Source: Paroedura picta (Eukaryota > Chordata > Lepidosauria > Squamata > Gekkonidae). Taken from it: a stretch of 64,000 bases of DNA. The notes below the pieces were generated by a model that did no database searches, was not told the DNA's origin, and saw only the letters and a program-made list of their open reading frames with translations. A program made the translations under genes and the position numbers. Shown here in pieces: positions 34,501-45,500 of the stretch (position 1 is the stretch's first letter; every line of letters starts with the position of its first letter). The stretch spans positions 26,858,490 to 26,922,489 of the forward strand of contig NC_135382.1 of NCBI RefSeq assembly GCF_049243985.1, written 5' to 3'.

Positions 34501-37500
34501 TAGAGAAAAGCAGCATATAAGAACCAACTCTTCTTCTGCTACTACTCAGAGGGCCAATAGCTTTCTGGGATGTCAGGCAGAGGTCTTTCACTTCACAAAC
34601 TGCCTGGTCCTTTTAATTGGAGGTGCTGGGGATTGAACCTGGAACCTTCTGTATGCCAAGAAGATGCTGTACCACTGATCCACAGCCCTTCCTTTGCTAG
34701 CATGTGCCTAAAACGCTTATCATTTCCCCCTTGGAGCCCATTGTTTCCATGCATCAGTACAAAGGATTCAGCCACGAGACACGGCTGTTTCCAGCCTACT
34801 GTCGAGTGTGTTCATTTTCAACATGACAACATGAAAGTCTTTCTGATGTTGACGTCCGTCGGTTTCTTAGCTTAGTTAGAGGCCAACTGCTGTGTCATTA
34901 GGCCTTTTAATCTTTGCCTATTGTGTTTCCGCTTGTTTTGATTTAACAAATCAGTTGCCTGTCTAAAAACGTACAAGGGTAATTCAATGCCCCGGATTTA
35001 TAGATTGCTTCAATACTAAACTCATTATTGCCTGAAGTAATCACGGAAGTAAGCCAGCTTCATAATTAAGTGCAAGCCAAAGTAAACAAGGAGCAATATC
35101 TGGATTGATATACCTTTAAACTACAGCTGGTTAACTTGTTAGGCAGGAATCAAGATTGTGTGCTTATTTAAATCTGTAACAGGAGTCGTAATTTGATCAA
35201 ATAAAAAGAGTGTTCCTTGAAGTTAAGCTTATGAGCATATTTGCAATCATACATGACTGGAGAGGCCCTCTTAGAATCATAGAAGAATAGAGTTGGAAGG
35301 GACCTCGTGGGTCATCTAGTTCAACCTCCTGCACTATGCAGGACACTCACATCCCAATCGCTCATCCACTGTAACCTGCCACCCCCTTAAGCCTTCACAG
35401 AATCAGCCTCTCTGTCAGATGACTATCCAGCCTCTGTTTAAAAATTTCCAAAGATGGTGAACCCACCACCTCCCGAGGATGCCTGTTCCACTGAGAAACC
35501 GCTCTAACTGCCAGGAACTTCTTAGATTTGCTTTATTTTGGACCCGATTCTATTCCTCCACTTTATTTTTACCCTCATCCATCAAGCATACATTCACCCT
35601 GTCCTTCCTCCAAAAAGCTCAAAGAGTTGTATATGATTTTCCCTTCCTCTGTTTTATCCTAACAATAGCACTATAAGCTAGTCTGAGAGAGAATGTCTGG
35701 CCAAAGGTCACCCAGAGAACTTCTTGGGAAATTTGCACCTAGATCTCGCCTAGTCCAGTGTTCTAACTACACCCCCATGATGGCTGTCCCCAGCAATTGC
35801 AGACAGGCAGCCTAGTTATTCTGTAGCCGCTAGATAAAACAGGAGTTCAGGAGCTCCTCAGATACTCCCAGCATTTATATCAGCAAATGCTTTTTCTGAG
35901 TCACAGCTCACTTCGTCAGATGCACCAGAGTGTTGGGTCGTTTATATATTGGGTTGTTTATATATTCACAACAGAAAGGTGGGAGAGATGTTACAAAGAG
36001 AGACTGATTTAAAAGATCGAACACAGAGAGGACTCAGTTCTGTTCACTCCGAATAGATGAAGGCTCAGGTGTGAGTCTCTTGTTTTAATATCTCCTCCCC
36101 TCACACCCTGTGGGCTTTCTGTAGGGAAAATAAAAGCCTGGGTTTAAAGGATCTGCCTCTGCCTCATGGAAAGTTATGCTGGAATAAATGTTGCTACTCC
36201 TTAAGGTGCCACTGGATTTTGTCTTGCAGCTAGCTACTTTCTTGTACAGTTCAAATCGTCTGGTTTAAGTATTCTCTTAGGGTATGAAGGACACCATCGA
36301 CACTGAACCTGTAGTCAGGAGGAATACTAATTCAGAATGAAAGAATGAAATTTGTATATATTAATTGTCTTGACTGTGAAGCAGTTCAGGATGGGAAAGA
36401 GCAGTGAGCCAAAGGTCACCAAATAAGCAGGATGGCTGAGAAGGGAGTTGAAAGCAGGTTTCTCCCATTCTAATTTGACCCTGTAGACCATGGGTAGTCA
36501 AACTGTGGCCCTCCAGATGTCCATGGACTACAATTCCCAGAAGCCCCTGCCAGCGAATGCATTCGCTGGCAGGGGCTTCTGGGAATTGTAGTCCATGGAC
36601 ATCTGGAGGGCTGCAGTTTGACTACCCCTGCTGTAGACACTGCAATGTGGTTTGACTTTCTTTGGGACACGCCTAAGAAGATCTACACAGAAGTTAGTGT
36701 TATGACAACCAGCATGGTGAGATGGTTAAAGTGTCAGTTCAAGACTGGGAAACCCTCGTTCAGATCTGCACTCTGCCATGGACCTCGGGCCAGCTTGGTG
36801 TTGTGGTTAGAAGTGCTCCTAATATGGTGAGCTGGGTTCAATTCTGCACTCCCCCACATGCAGCCAGCTGGGTCACCTTGGGCTCGCCACTGCACTGATA
36901 AAGCTGTTCTGGCCGGGCAGGAATATCAGGGCTCTCTCAGCCCCACCCACCTCACAGAGTGTCTGTTGTGGGGAGAAGGCGACTGTAAGCCACTTTGAGA
37001 CTCCTGGTTGATGAAAGCAGCATATAAGAACCAACTTTTCTTCTTCTGGTCAAACCTACCTCACAGGGTTATTGTGAGGATCCAATGAAGGCGGGGAGAA
37101 TGTTGTTAACCCACTTTGGGGGCAGACCCGCGGGGTCTGAAGAAGGGAAGGAAACGCCCAGCGTGATTTTCCTCCCAGCCCTGGACAGCGCCTTGCCGTA
37201 GGACCGCGCCCAGAGCCATTCCCCCCTCACCTTCGTGCCCAGCAAGACGCCGACGTCGTGGCGTCGCTTGTGCCACTCCAGGATGCTGAGCAGGTGTTCT
37301 TGGAAGACGCCGATCCTGGTGAAGAAGCGCTCCTGGTCCCAGCAGCCTTCCAGGTTGTCGAAGTCCACGCCCAGGCCCAGGAGGAAGCGGACGCTGCGCG
37401 GCTCCAGCGCGATCTGCTGGGGCCTGGCGAGGAGCGCCGCGCGGGAGCGCTCGTCCAGCAGCCGCAGCTTCAGCACCTTGCCCGAGCGGACAGCGACCAG

Positions 37501-37683
37501 CGCGGCCGTCAGCCCCACGGGGCCGGCGCCCACCACCAGCACCGACGCCTTCGCCCGCCAGTGGCGCAAGCCGTCCACGCTCACCTTCAGCGCCGCGTAC
37601 AGCACGACGGCCAGCGCGGTGCTCACGGCCGCCTCCACCGCCAGCCTCTCGTACTGGGCGCCTCGCGTCCCGGCCTCCTCCAT
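31375..37683 (-). CDS. Uncharacterised FAD-dependent hydroxylase-like membrane protein (409 aa, 5 exons)
   Basis: Five minus-strand exons (37231-37683, 33938-34114, 32839-33045, 31746-31959, 31375-31553) splice into one open frame of 1230 nt including the stop. Residues about 16-35 are a hydrophobic helix, probably a membrane anchor. Residues 48-58 (VLVVGAGPVGL) are a classic dinucleotide-binding GxGxxG loop. Residues 171-175 (IADGS... at the strand end) match the DG motif of group A flavin monooxygenases. Residues 339-360 (GEAAR...GCGVNLGLRGLE) align with the GDAAH...GxGxNxG flavin-ribityl motif, but with Glu for Asp. The overall order resembles p-hydroxybenzoate-hydroxylase-type and MICAL-type FAD domains. 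The substrate is unknown, and I do not recognise the gene name. It lies between CLEC3A and WWOX in the same orientation, starts in a CpG island and looks intact, so it is probably broadly expressed. No human gene is known to me at this position. Confidence 0.9.
31746..31959 (-). CDS. Flavoprotein gene, coding exon 4 (variant GD motif)
   Basis: A 214-bp exon encodes residues 280-350 plus one base of codon 351. Acceptor TTGTCCACAG is followed by ATAATGAAAAGC, and the donor is ACGG|GTTAGT. It ends TVVTVEGEAARVLNFDT, the position of the GD flavin motif; here Glu replaces the usual Asp. The upstream HIQCSPRIFEIMLSHRRVTA (307-326) is a likely strand-helix segment. Confidence 0.9.
32024..32159. mobile_element. 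hAT-type hairpin MITE, complete, 136 bp
   Basis: Full palindrome with a perfect target duplication CTTTAAAG (32016-32023 and 32160-32167). It lies in intron 3 of the flavoprotein gene, about 60 bp upstream of the exon 4 acceptor in the direction of transcription. Confidence 0.95.
32839..33045 (-). CDS. Flavoprotein gene, coding exon 3
   Basis: A 207-bp exon (69 codons, phase 0 at both ends) with acceptor ACATTACAG and donor TCCACA|GTGAGT encodes VPTPEIRAHSLYFDLSAYGM (211-230) and on to FLRHTFSST (271-279). By position in the fold this is the beta-sheet substrate-domain segment of hydroxylase-like proteins. HLKIYGTFRNRYLALACP (245-262) looks like two antiparallel strands. Confidence 0.9.
33938..34114 (-). 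CDS. Flavoprotein gene, coding exon 2 (DG motif)
   Basis: A 177-bp exon encodes residues 152-210, starting FSDDFLKKNLTSDWPKIIII and then ADGSCGESSAILGI. The acceptor must be the TTAG just before TTTTCAGATGAC. A second CAG seven bases downstream would put the frame out of phase with exon 1. The donor is GACAG|GTAAAG. ADGSCGES is the DG-type motif that contacts FAD and, in hydroxylases, NADPH. Confidence 0.88.
34190..34538 (+). mobile_element. SINE with duplicated 3' tail, head missing
   Basis: Two copies of the tail lie in direct orientation. The junction TTCTTCATCAGTAATATCAG sits in the same place as in the copies at 9085 and 37838. It lies in intron 1 of the flavoprotein gene, just upstream of exon 2. 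Confidence 0.85.
35272..35520 (-). mobile_element. CR1 LINE 3' end
   Basis: AATAGAGTTGGAAGGGACCT and CCACTGAGAAACCGCTCTAA mark about 250 bp of CR1 3' sequence in intron 1 of the flavoprotein gene. Confidence 0.9.
36489..36630. mobile_element. hAT-type hairpin MITE, complete, 142 bp
   Basis: Starts CATGGGTAGTCAAACTGTGG (one end has drifted from CAGGGG) and ends with the reverse complement. The 8-bp duplication CTGTAGAC is perfect (36481-36488 and 36631-36638). The loop has a short extra ATTCGC repeat. It is in intron 1 of the flavoprotein gene. Confidence 0.95.
36700..37118 (+). mobile_element. Nested SINEs: GAA-tail SINE inside an older MIR-like SINE
   Basis: An older tRNA/MIR-like head (ACCAGCATGGTGAGATGGTT) at 36700-36789 is interrupted by a younger GAA-tail SINE (about 36790-37048). 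The older copy's tail then follows (CTACCTCACAGGGTTATTGT, to about 37118). Confidence 0.75.
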
Positions 37684-37800
37684 GGCGCACAAGCAATGCC
37701 CGACGGCTGCAGCCCGGCCCACGCCCTCAAGCCGCGCTCCGCCTGCCCACGCCCGCTTGGGAACGGCCGCTTGCGGGGTGGGCGGGGGGGGGGGGGGTCC
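37150..37800 (-). promoter_or_regulatory. CpG island over the first exon of the flavoprotein gene
   Basis: GC content and CpG frequency rise sharply over exon 1 and about 100 bp upstream, in contrast to the AT-leaning flanks, and the segment ends in a run of G at about 37784-37797. No TATA box is visible. This is the likely promoter. The SINE-tail array begins only about 150 bp upstream of the start codon (37838). Confidence 0.7.
37231..37683 (-). CDS. Flavoprotein gene, coding exon 1 (membrane anchor and FAD GxGxxG loop)
   Basis: A 453-bp GC-rich exon encodes residues 1-151. The ATG at 37683-37681 has a strong context (GCGCCATGG). An in-frame GTG further upstream (37722) is not preferred. 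The exon contains the hydrophobic helix AAVSTALAVVLYAALKVSV (18-36), the FAD loop VVGAGPVG (50-57), the basic end of strand 2 (RLLDERS, 74-80) and RPQQIALEPRSVRFLLGLGV (87-106). It ends LLGTK at a consensus donor AAG|GTGAGG, phase 0. Confidence 0.92.
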
Positions 37801-37837
37801 TATCTGCGTCCTGGCCAGAAGGGCAGGGCCAACAGGG

Positions 37838-38682
37838 AAGAAGAAGAAGAATTGGTTCTTATATGCCGCTTTTCTCTACCCGAAGGAGGCTCAAAGCGGC
37901 TTACATTCGCCTTCCCTGTCCTCTCCCCACAACAGACACCCTGTGAGGTGGGTGAGGCTGAGAGAGCCCTGATATTACTGAAGAAGAAGAAGAGTTGGTT
38001 CTTATATGCTGCTTTTCTCTACCCGAAGGAGGCTCAAAGCGGCTTACAGTTGCCTTCCCTTCTCTCTCCCCACAACGGACACCCTGTGAGGTGGGTGAGG
38101 CTGAGAGAGCCCTGATATTACTGAAGAAGAAGAAGAGTTGGTTCTTATATGCTGCTTTTCTCTACCCGAAGGAGGCTCAAAGCGGCTTACAGTTGCCTTC
38201 CCTTCTCTCTCCCCACAACGGACACCCTGTGAGGTGGGTGAGGCTGAGAGAGCCCTGATATTACTGAAGAAGAAGAAGAGTTGGTTCTTATATGCTGCTT
38301 TTCTCTACCCGAAGGAGGCTCAAAGCTGCTTACAGTTGCCTTCCCTTCTCTCTCCCCACAACGGACACCCTGTGAGGTGGGTGAGGCTGAGAGAGCCCTG
38401 ATATTACTGAAGAAGAAGAAGAGTTGGTTCTTATATACTGCTTTTCTCTACCCGAAGGAGGCTCAAAGCTGCTTACAGTTGCCTTCCCTTCTCTCTCCCC
38501 ACAACGGACACCCTGTGAGGTGGGTGAGGCTGAGAGAGCCTTGATGTTACTGTTCGGTCAGAACAGCTTTATCAGTGCTGTGGAGAGCCCACCCAGCTGG
38601 CTGCATGTGGGGAAGCACAGAATCAAACCCATTTCACCAGATTAGAAGTCCACACTCCTAACCACGACACCAAACTGGCTCT
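37838..38682 (-). repeat. Five-copy 143-bp tandem array of SINE tails ending in a SINE head
   Basis: GAA-run starts occur at about 37838, 37981, 38124, 38267 and 38410, a constant 143-bp step. Each unit is the SINE 3' part; only the last continues into the tRNA-like head (to 38682). The internal units are almost identical. Open frames of 87 aa recur with the period only because 143 is not a multiple of 3 and the units restart at the same phrase; they are not genes. Confidence 0.95.
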
Positions 38683-39414
38683 CAGCCAAAGGGCAACCGC
38701 CCTGCTGCTCTTCAGAAGGCTCTTGAAAAGGCGCCACGGAATTTTACATCAGAGTTCCCTCAAATTCAGCGCTCACGACTGGCAGGTTTTTGTTCATTTT
38801 TGTTCTTTAAGCGGCCTGGGAGGTGCTAATCAGAAACAAGCCTTTTGCATTCACCCGCCACCAGCAGTAAAGCTAAAGTAGAATGGTTTGCAAGAACACA
38901 AAGGACGTGGACAAGTTTTGGGGCTTATAAGAATTCTCCATCAGAACCCATGGCCAGGCAGAGAGGAAAAAAACAGCAGGAAGGCTGGTGGGGAGAGGTA
39001 GAGAGATGTTCTCCCTCCTGGTGGAAAAGTCGGTGTATTCTTAGTTTGTCACTGGCACTGAAAAGGTGTGATGCACAGTTCATTACTGCCAGACTGCAAA
39101 GCATCAAAAATATCTCCAGCGACACCAAAAGCTAAGGCATTGTAGCAGCTCTTCCCTTGAAGGAAAAGGGAGAGGGGAGCCAGCCAAACTGTTTCTGGTT
39201 TTGTCAGAAAGTGCAGGTTCCTTATTGTAAGGGGGGGGGGGACAGGAATAAAAAAAAACAGTTCTTATGGTATTGAAATTAATTTCAAGCCGTGTGTTAC
39301 AAAACAAGTCAGTAATAAGGTCCGCCAGGTATATGGTCAGGGCCAGTGCTAGATGCAGGCTGATCTCTCCCTATGCCGTCCTCATAAGGTCTTTTCCCAT
39401 ATGAAGTTTTGCCA

Positions 39415-39555
39415 TCTATTTGGGGTTGTAATATTGTTGATTGGGATTTCAGTGGGTTTTTATGGGGTTTTATTGTTGGATTGTTGTTGTTACCCACCGC
39501 AAGCCAGTTTTGAGAGCGGCGGGTTATAAATCCAATAAATAAATAAATGAAAACC
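39415..39555 (+). mobile_element. L2-like LINE 3' tail
   Basis: TTTTTATGGGGTTTTATTGT, CCCACCGCAAGCCAGTTTTG and GGCGGGTTATAAATCC with AATA repeats. Confidence 0.75.
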
Positions 39556-39560
39556 AAATA

Positions 39561-39583
39561 GACACACACACACACACACACAC
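39561..39583. repeat. CA microsatellite
   Basis: About eleven CA units directly after the L2-like tail at 39415. Confidence 0.95.
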
Positions 39584-39685
39584 GGTTCCTTGACCTCAGT
39601 TACATTCACCTCCTGGTAAAGGTGAAACTGGGACTGGGATGTATGACCTCCAGCCCACCCACCCTTTCACACACAGCCTTGTAAT

Positions 39686-40002
39686 GGCCTATTATGCACG
39701 GCCGCTGAAACATGGAGAACACAGAGGAGGAAGAAGAGAAGCAAACCGCTTACACACGGGACGGAACGCAACGGTGGCAAAACCCAGAGTACCCAATTAT
39801 GCACGCGGCTACTCCGGAGCCACTTCTGGTTGCGCCCTGGTCCTGGGAAGCTCCACTTTCTTCCGCATCTCGCTAACACGGCTTTGTCGGCGGCATACGT
39901 TGACTCTGCGCCCGCTTGCCACCTGCAGCGTGCATAATTGGTAATTTTAGTCACCGTCATTCCACCCCGAATGTGGACCTTCCACTCCGTGCATAATGGG
40001 CC
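39686..40002. mobile_element. MITE-like element with GGCCTATTATGCACG ends, 317 bp
   Basis: It starts GGCCTATTATGCACGG and ends CCGTGCATAATGGGCC, inverted, with AAT on both sides. A 3-bp duplication would fit PIF/Harbinger, but no transposase is present to confirm this. The body is CpG-rich for its surroundings. Confidence 0.65.
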
Positions 40003-41567
40003 AATGAAACACAGCAGGCAATACAAGACCAAGAGCGCAAAAGCCATAATCTTGTGCTTTTTCAGGGAAAAAGAGAGAACTTTATTAAAATTTAAAGACT
40101 GCATGAAAAAAAAGGTTATTCAAACATGTAGATAGAACAGCACGGAAGCTACATTCCAGAGAGGTGGTTTCTGCTATCTATAATTATGCTGATAGCAGGC
40201 AAACATTAAATTCTACATAACAAGAGCAGGTTGTTACTGATATTTAGTTAAACAAATTCAGCTGAGCTACTGGTTCATGACTGAGCGGAGTGTTTAAGGT
40301 TATGAACATGTTTCTATTTTTAATGTCAAATGGGTAGCCATATTAGTCTGTAGCAGCAACATAAAAACATACATACTTCATGCTTTGTTCAGTTTCTCTT
40401 TAGTCAAAGAACAAGCTATCCAATCAGAACAGCTGGCTGACAAGGACCTGACTGATAGCTACTCAGTTCCAATATCCTGGAAGCTTTATATTAAACTCCA
40501 GATGCTTAGGAAACCAGGCAGACAGTAGAAGCTTTAATCGATTGCTAAGAATCCTTTCCCAGCAGTAAGCACCACTGAATTACATGGAATTTGCTTCGTA
40601 TTGTACCTAGCAAAGATTGTTCACAGGTTCCAGAGTTCTAGTTCTCCTCCAACTCTGCCCTCTTTTTTGCATTCTAGTGTAAATCCCGGGATGTGATTAT
40701 AATTTCATTAATTCCAAATTCCTGTTAGGCTCAAAGAACAAATGCATGGCAAACACAGATTCCAATAACATTAGCTGGGGCGATGACTTGTGCCGTTTTC
40801 AAAACAGAACCCTGATGGTTCTCGCAGTGTACAGCTTTTATCACAGCAACCCCATGTTGCTCTTTCCAATTGCATGGGAAACAAATTAATACAGAAATCA
40901 CCTGCTTTAGGGAGAGGGGGATTTGCATTGGGAGAGCTGTGTATTTTAGTAGACAAGTGAGAATATCAACAGGGATGCAGGAGTGCATTGATCGTGGAGT
41001 ATCCCAGTGTGGCTAAAAGCTGCTTGGATTGTTATTGTCAAAAGAGGGGGATCTCAGGAGTCCGACTAATGTATTCCTGTGCATGAGAAGGGTAATACAC
41101 ATTTCTTTCAGCAAGAAGTAGTATCAAGTGTTGAGACTCTGAAAGACCAAAGCAGATTCTGCAATCAGTTATCCTCTTACTTGGGACTTACTTCTAAGTA
41201 AACATGTAGAAGATTAGGCTACATATCAACCAGCCAACCTACAAGCCACAACATGGCTATAGTTCCCCTGCTATTCTCTGGTTATTGTGTAGTATCCATT
41301 TCCTTCTCATGCATAGTTTTATAGAGACCCTGTGTCTCCTGCAGGCTCTCAGATAACTGAAAGGAAATCTAGATCTCTGCTAGGTTAAACATGTTGTGGT
41401 TCTCAGGCTGAGATGGGGTTGTTTAATGACAAATTACAGGTGGGAGTGGCCAGTTCTCAAAAGGCAGTTCATATAGGACAGAGGAGATCAGGCAGGAAAG
41501 ACACATGGAGACAAGGAAGGTGTGTAGATGTAGGAAGCAAAAATGGAGCAGGCAGAAGCAGAATGCT

Positions 41568-41660
41568 TTAGGATGCTTTGGGCTGATCCTGGATTGAGCA
41601 GGGGGTTGGACTAGATGGCCTGTATGGCCCCTTCCAACTCTATGATTCTGTGATTCTGAA
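41568..41660 (+). mobile_element. CR1 LINE 3' end, sense orientation
   Basis: GGGTTGGACTAGATGGCCTG, then CCAACTCTATGATTCTGTGA, the CR1 3' terminus reading forward. It lies between CLEC3A and the flavoprotein gene. Confidence 0.9.
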
Positions 41661-42100
41661 TGAAGAGTGGAAGCTAGGAGCAGAGCATGGGAGGTGTTTT
41701 GCCACAGAATTAGAAGGGAAAGTCCTGTACACTTTGGGTCCCACCATGTATGGTGGCCTGTTTGGTGAAACGTTGGTTGGTACCTTCCCGAGACTGCCGA
41801 AATGAAGTTGGTCACAAACCTGGTAACCACAATAAAAGAGGCACCCAAATTGTGCATTTCTTAACAGTGCCTAGTTGTGAAGCAAGACCAAGACCCAATG
41901 AAGCTACTTGATCCTTCAAGGTCAACCATTACCTTAAGACTATTACAGCAGCTCAAAGGAGCAGAGCTTCAGCCTGGCTCCTGGTTCAAATTTCCTTTCG
42001 ATCATTTCACCGAATATCCTCAGCCACCGGTGGTCTGCGAAGCTTATGAGAACCTGTGTGGGTGAATTCGGTTATTGCCTACGAGCAGCATTTGAACTGG

Positions 42101-42106
42101 TTTATT
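42101..42106 (-). terminator. CLEC3A: Poly(A) signal of CLEC3A
   Basis: An AATAAA hexamer on the minus strand lies about 80 nt past the stop codon. It would give a short 3' UTR with cleavage near 42080-42090. Confidence 0.6.
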
Positions 42107-42184
42107 GTGAACGTGGGTGTTTGCAAGCCTAGCATCTGCACCTTCTCAAAGCCACGTTGGAGGCCGCCCTAGCTGCAAATGCAA

Positions 42185-42576
42185 TTAAGGGATGAGGAAT
42201 TCGCAAATGTATCGTTTGAGGGTACGGCAGACTTCATCCGCCCACTTTCCTTGAGCCGACTGAGAAAGCGAGACACAATTTTTGCGTTTCCCTCCGTTGG
42301 GCTGTGAGCGGTCCCAGTTGAAGTAGTTCAGAACCATGCCGTTGACATCCACAAACTTCCCTTCATTGACCATGTCGGTGACACCTAGCCAAAAATCTGA
42401 CGCACCCGGCAGGCTCTTTTTGCCGTAGTCTCGGAGCGCGTTGGTTTCATCACCGTCTCTGGGGATGGCTAGAGTGCCTCCCTTGGCGATACAGTCTTCA
42501 TTTGCTTCATGGAAATGTTTGGCACCATCAGAAGCCAGGTAGCATTTCTTGTGGACTTTTGTTCCACGAAGACAGA
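42185..42576 (-). CDS. CLEC3A: CLEC3A coding exon 3 (C-type lectin domain, stop)
   Basis: A 392-bp exon with acceptor CTTTCCCAG encodes Val65 and residues 66-194, starting CLRGTKVHKKCYLAS and ending YICEFLIP with TAA at 42187-42185. Conserved lectin features are the cysteines of the long-form fold, the WLG strand, the QPN sugar-loop variant (NWDRSQPNGG) and WADEVC. The polypyrimidine tract directly upstream adjoins an antisense SINE tail. Confidence 0.96.
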
Positions 42577-45500
42577 CTGGGAAAGGAAGATAAAGACTGT
42601 AAGCCCCTTTGAAACTCCTTTGGGTAGAAAAAAGTGGCATATAAGAACCAACTCTCCTCCTCCTCCTCCTCCCCCTTCTTCTGAAACTCTAGCTGCCCAC
42701 TCATGCACATTCTCCAAAGCATGGCAAAGAGACTCCTCTGCCCCATGCTGGAAAACTCCTGGGATCTGGGAGTAGAGCCTGGGGTGGGGGACTCTAGGGA
42801 GGGGAGGACATTAGCAGGAGTCTACCCCCCTAACTGCCATCTTGTTCAGGGGGATTGATCTCCGCCATCTGGAGATTAGTTGTGATGCCAGGAGATTGCC
42901 AGCTTGAATTTATTTCTATAAATATTTATATCTCACCTTTCTTTGTGGTTTTGGATGAATTACAGTGATAGTTAAAATAATTGCTAGTTCAAACCAGAAC
43001 AAACTAACAACCTCCCAGTCTTTCCTTTCCTCCCCGATTAAAAGATGTCTGCCAGTTTGAACCCCTCAAAACCCCCGGCAAGTTACTGAGTCTGGTGCCT
43101 CCTGAAGACCTCCAAGGAGGGCCCCTGCTCACCTCTTCAGGAAGCCCCTTTGACAGGGCAAGAGCCATGACAGAAAAGTCCTGGGCTCTGGTTAATACCT
43201 GTGGCTTCAGTTAATGTAATCGGAATTCAATCAGATACTCCATTTTGTCTCTAATTCCTTGCACTGTTTTTGTTTGGGAGGTGGAATAAAGATCAGGGAA
43301 GCCAAAAATTACTCTGCACTGTTATTTAAACTATTTATTTCAAAAGCCAGTTCCCCTCAGTCTCACCACACTGGTTTCATGGTGTACTGAAGAGGAAAAT
43401 GGATATTTGTATGGACATGAGAGTAGACCAAAATATCAGGAAATAGGTGTGTGTACTTGGCCTGGCACCAAAGACAAGGATCTGAAGGTCTTTTCATTGC
43501 TTAGGAACACAAAATGCCAAAATAAAGTTAACTGTGCATGAGGCAAGTTCAGTGCTTGGCAAATAAAGTATCTAAAGTGTTACCTGTGGGAAAACTCCTT
43601 CTGAACATCAGCATATTCGTTTCCTTGAACAACTATTTCCAAGCAATTTAACAGATTAAAAAAAAAAGTTTTAAGACATTAACCATCCAGGGTTAAACAC
43701 TTTGGAATCCTTGGCCCATTCTGCACACATTGGATAATGCAGTTTCAATGTGTTTTTGCAGCTGGATTATCCTGTGCAGAACAGGATAATCCACTTCTAA
43801 AGTGCATTGAAAGTGCCTTATCCAACGTGTGCGGAATGGGCCCTAGAGAATTTTAACACTGATAACGTGCTTTGCTCCTGACTTGGATTGCTGACCTGTC
43901 TCATCAGAGTGGAAGCTCAGCACATTCAGCCCTAGTTAATATAGAGAACAAGACAGAAAACTGTGCTGTGAGACTTAACTACGTAGGAGTGTTAGCATGA
44001 GCAGCCTGACTAGCTCTGACTAACTCGAGCTCATCAAACCGTGGAAGCAAAGTAGGGTGGTAGAATCACAGAGTTGAAAAGGGCCATAGAGGCCATCTAG
44101 TCCAATTCCCGGGTCAAGGCATGATCAGCCTAGAGCCTCCACGATGTTCTCCCATCCAGCTACTAACCAAGGATCAGTTGTAATTCCTGGAGATCTCTAG
44201 GCCTCGCCTGGAGCCCTGTTGGGAGGGAATCTGGTTGGTGAGAGGAGACATTTGGAAGACATAGTTCCTCTAAACGTTCTTGGAGCAGAAAGAAAAGAAA
44301 ACCCAGCAATACCTGTCTGAAGCGCTTGCATTTCTTTCAGGGAGTTGACCTCTTGCCAAAGCTTGCCAATTTGACTCTTTAGGTCACCATCTTTCTCTGG
44401 AATAAGTCAATAGGATGGAATCAACACATTTGCATGCAATAAAACACATATATTTCCATTGTCCCCCTAAGCCCACTCTCCTGGGAGCGACTAAGCCCCA
44501 TTGAATAGACTTGAGCAGGATTCTGCGTGGATTTGCTGAATGTTGCTCTCTTAGTTGTGGAAAGATGTGCAGGAAGGTTTCTATACCATGAATGTAAAAG
44601 GGTTTAACAAACTGGCTTCAGGAACTTGGGAACTGTCCTAGGATGAAGTTATTGGGGCTACTAATCTCTAACAGGGCTCTTAGTGCTTTCATTAAATTGC
44701 AAAGTACCAGTTTTTTGTGCCAGTGGTTACCAAGATCACTCATTCTCCATTCTAGGCCTTCCTCTCCTGCTCATCAAAGTTTACATCGACACCAATCTGA
44801 AGGAAAAAAGTGTTCTGTCCCTTTAACAGAGGCTTAACATGTGGAAATAGGCAGGTAAAGCTCTTCATGGCATGGAGGCTCTGGCCAGGAAATGTTTTTT
44901 AAGCTCCAAGTAAATTGCAGGCTGGAGTCTGGATTGGAAAGTGAATGCTGGATGGTGGGACACCAAGCAGGCTAGACTTTTGTTCTAGGTTTGCATGCTG
45001 CCATAGGCATGAACTCCTACAGCAGGGGTAGTCAACCTGTGGTCCTCCAGATGGTCATGGACTACAATTCCCATGATGCTGGCAGGGGCTCATGGGAATT
45101 GTAGTCCATGGACATCTGGAGGACCACAGGTTGACTACCCCTGCCCTACAGGGCTTCTCTACTGGTTCTATGAGGATGCTTCACGTGGAAACCAGAGAGA
45201 TTTGTCAATTTTATCAGAAATGCAAAGTGGCTAAAAAAAAAATATTTCACTAATATTGGCACTTGTATGTTCATCTCTATGTCTTCCTTATGGGGCTGTT
45301 TTCAGAGAACCCCACTGAATTGCAAAAAAAAGGTTAAAAAAGGGTCTTGTCCTGGCAAGGATAGGTGACAGATGTAATATGTCTTCATTTATCCTACGGT
45401 GGCATCAGAAAGATGTATTGAAGAGTGTAAATGCCAGACACCTCAGCTGAATGCTGCGGAACTCTGTAGGACCTGAGTGATAAATCCTCATTACAACTCA

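Larger units (their letters stand above)
38690..42100. other. Intergenic stretch between CLEC3A and the flavoprotein gene
   Basis: It contains an L2-like tail (39415-39555), a CA microsatellite, a 317-bp MITE-like element (39686-40002), a short interspersed-repeat fragment (40327-40370) and a CR1 3' end (41568-41660). No exon was found. Confidence 0.65.

Noticed and set aside
37235-38115. 245-aa and 285-aa plus-strand frames
   Set aside because: They are antisense shadows of the flavoprotein first exon, continued through SINE-tail units.
37995-38544. Repeated 87-aa frames (MVLICCFSLPEGG...)
   Set aside because: These are translations of the SINE tail array; the same peptide appears at other SINE copies (9239, 62191).
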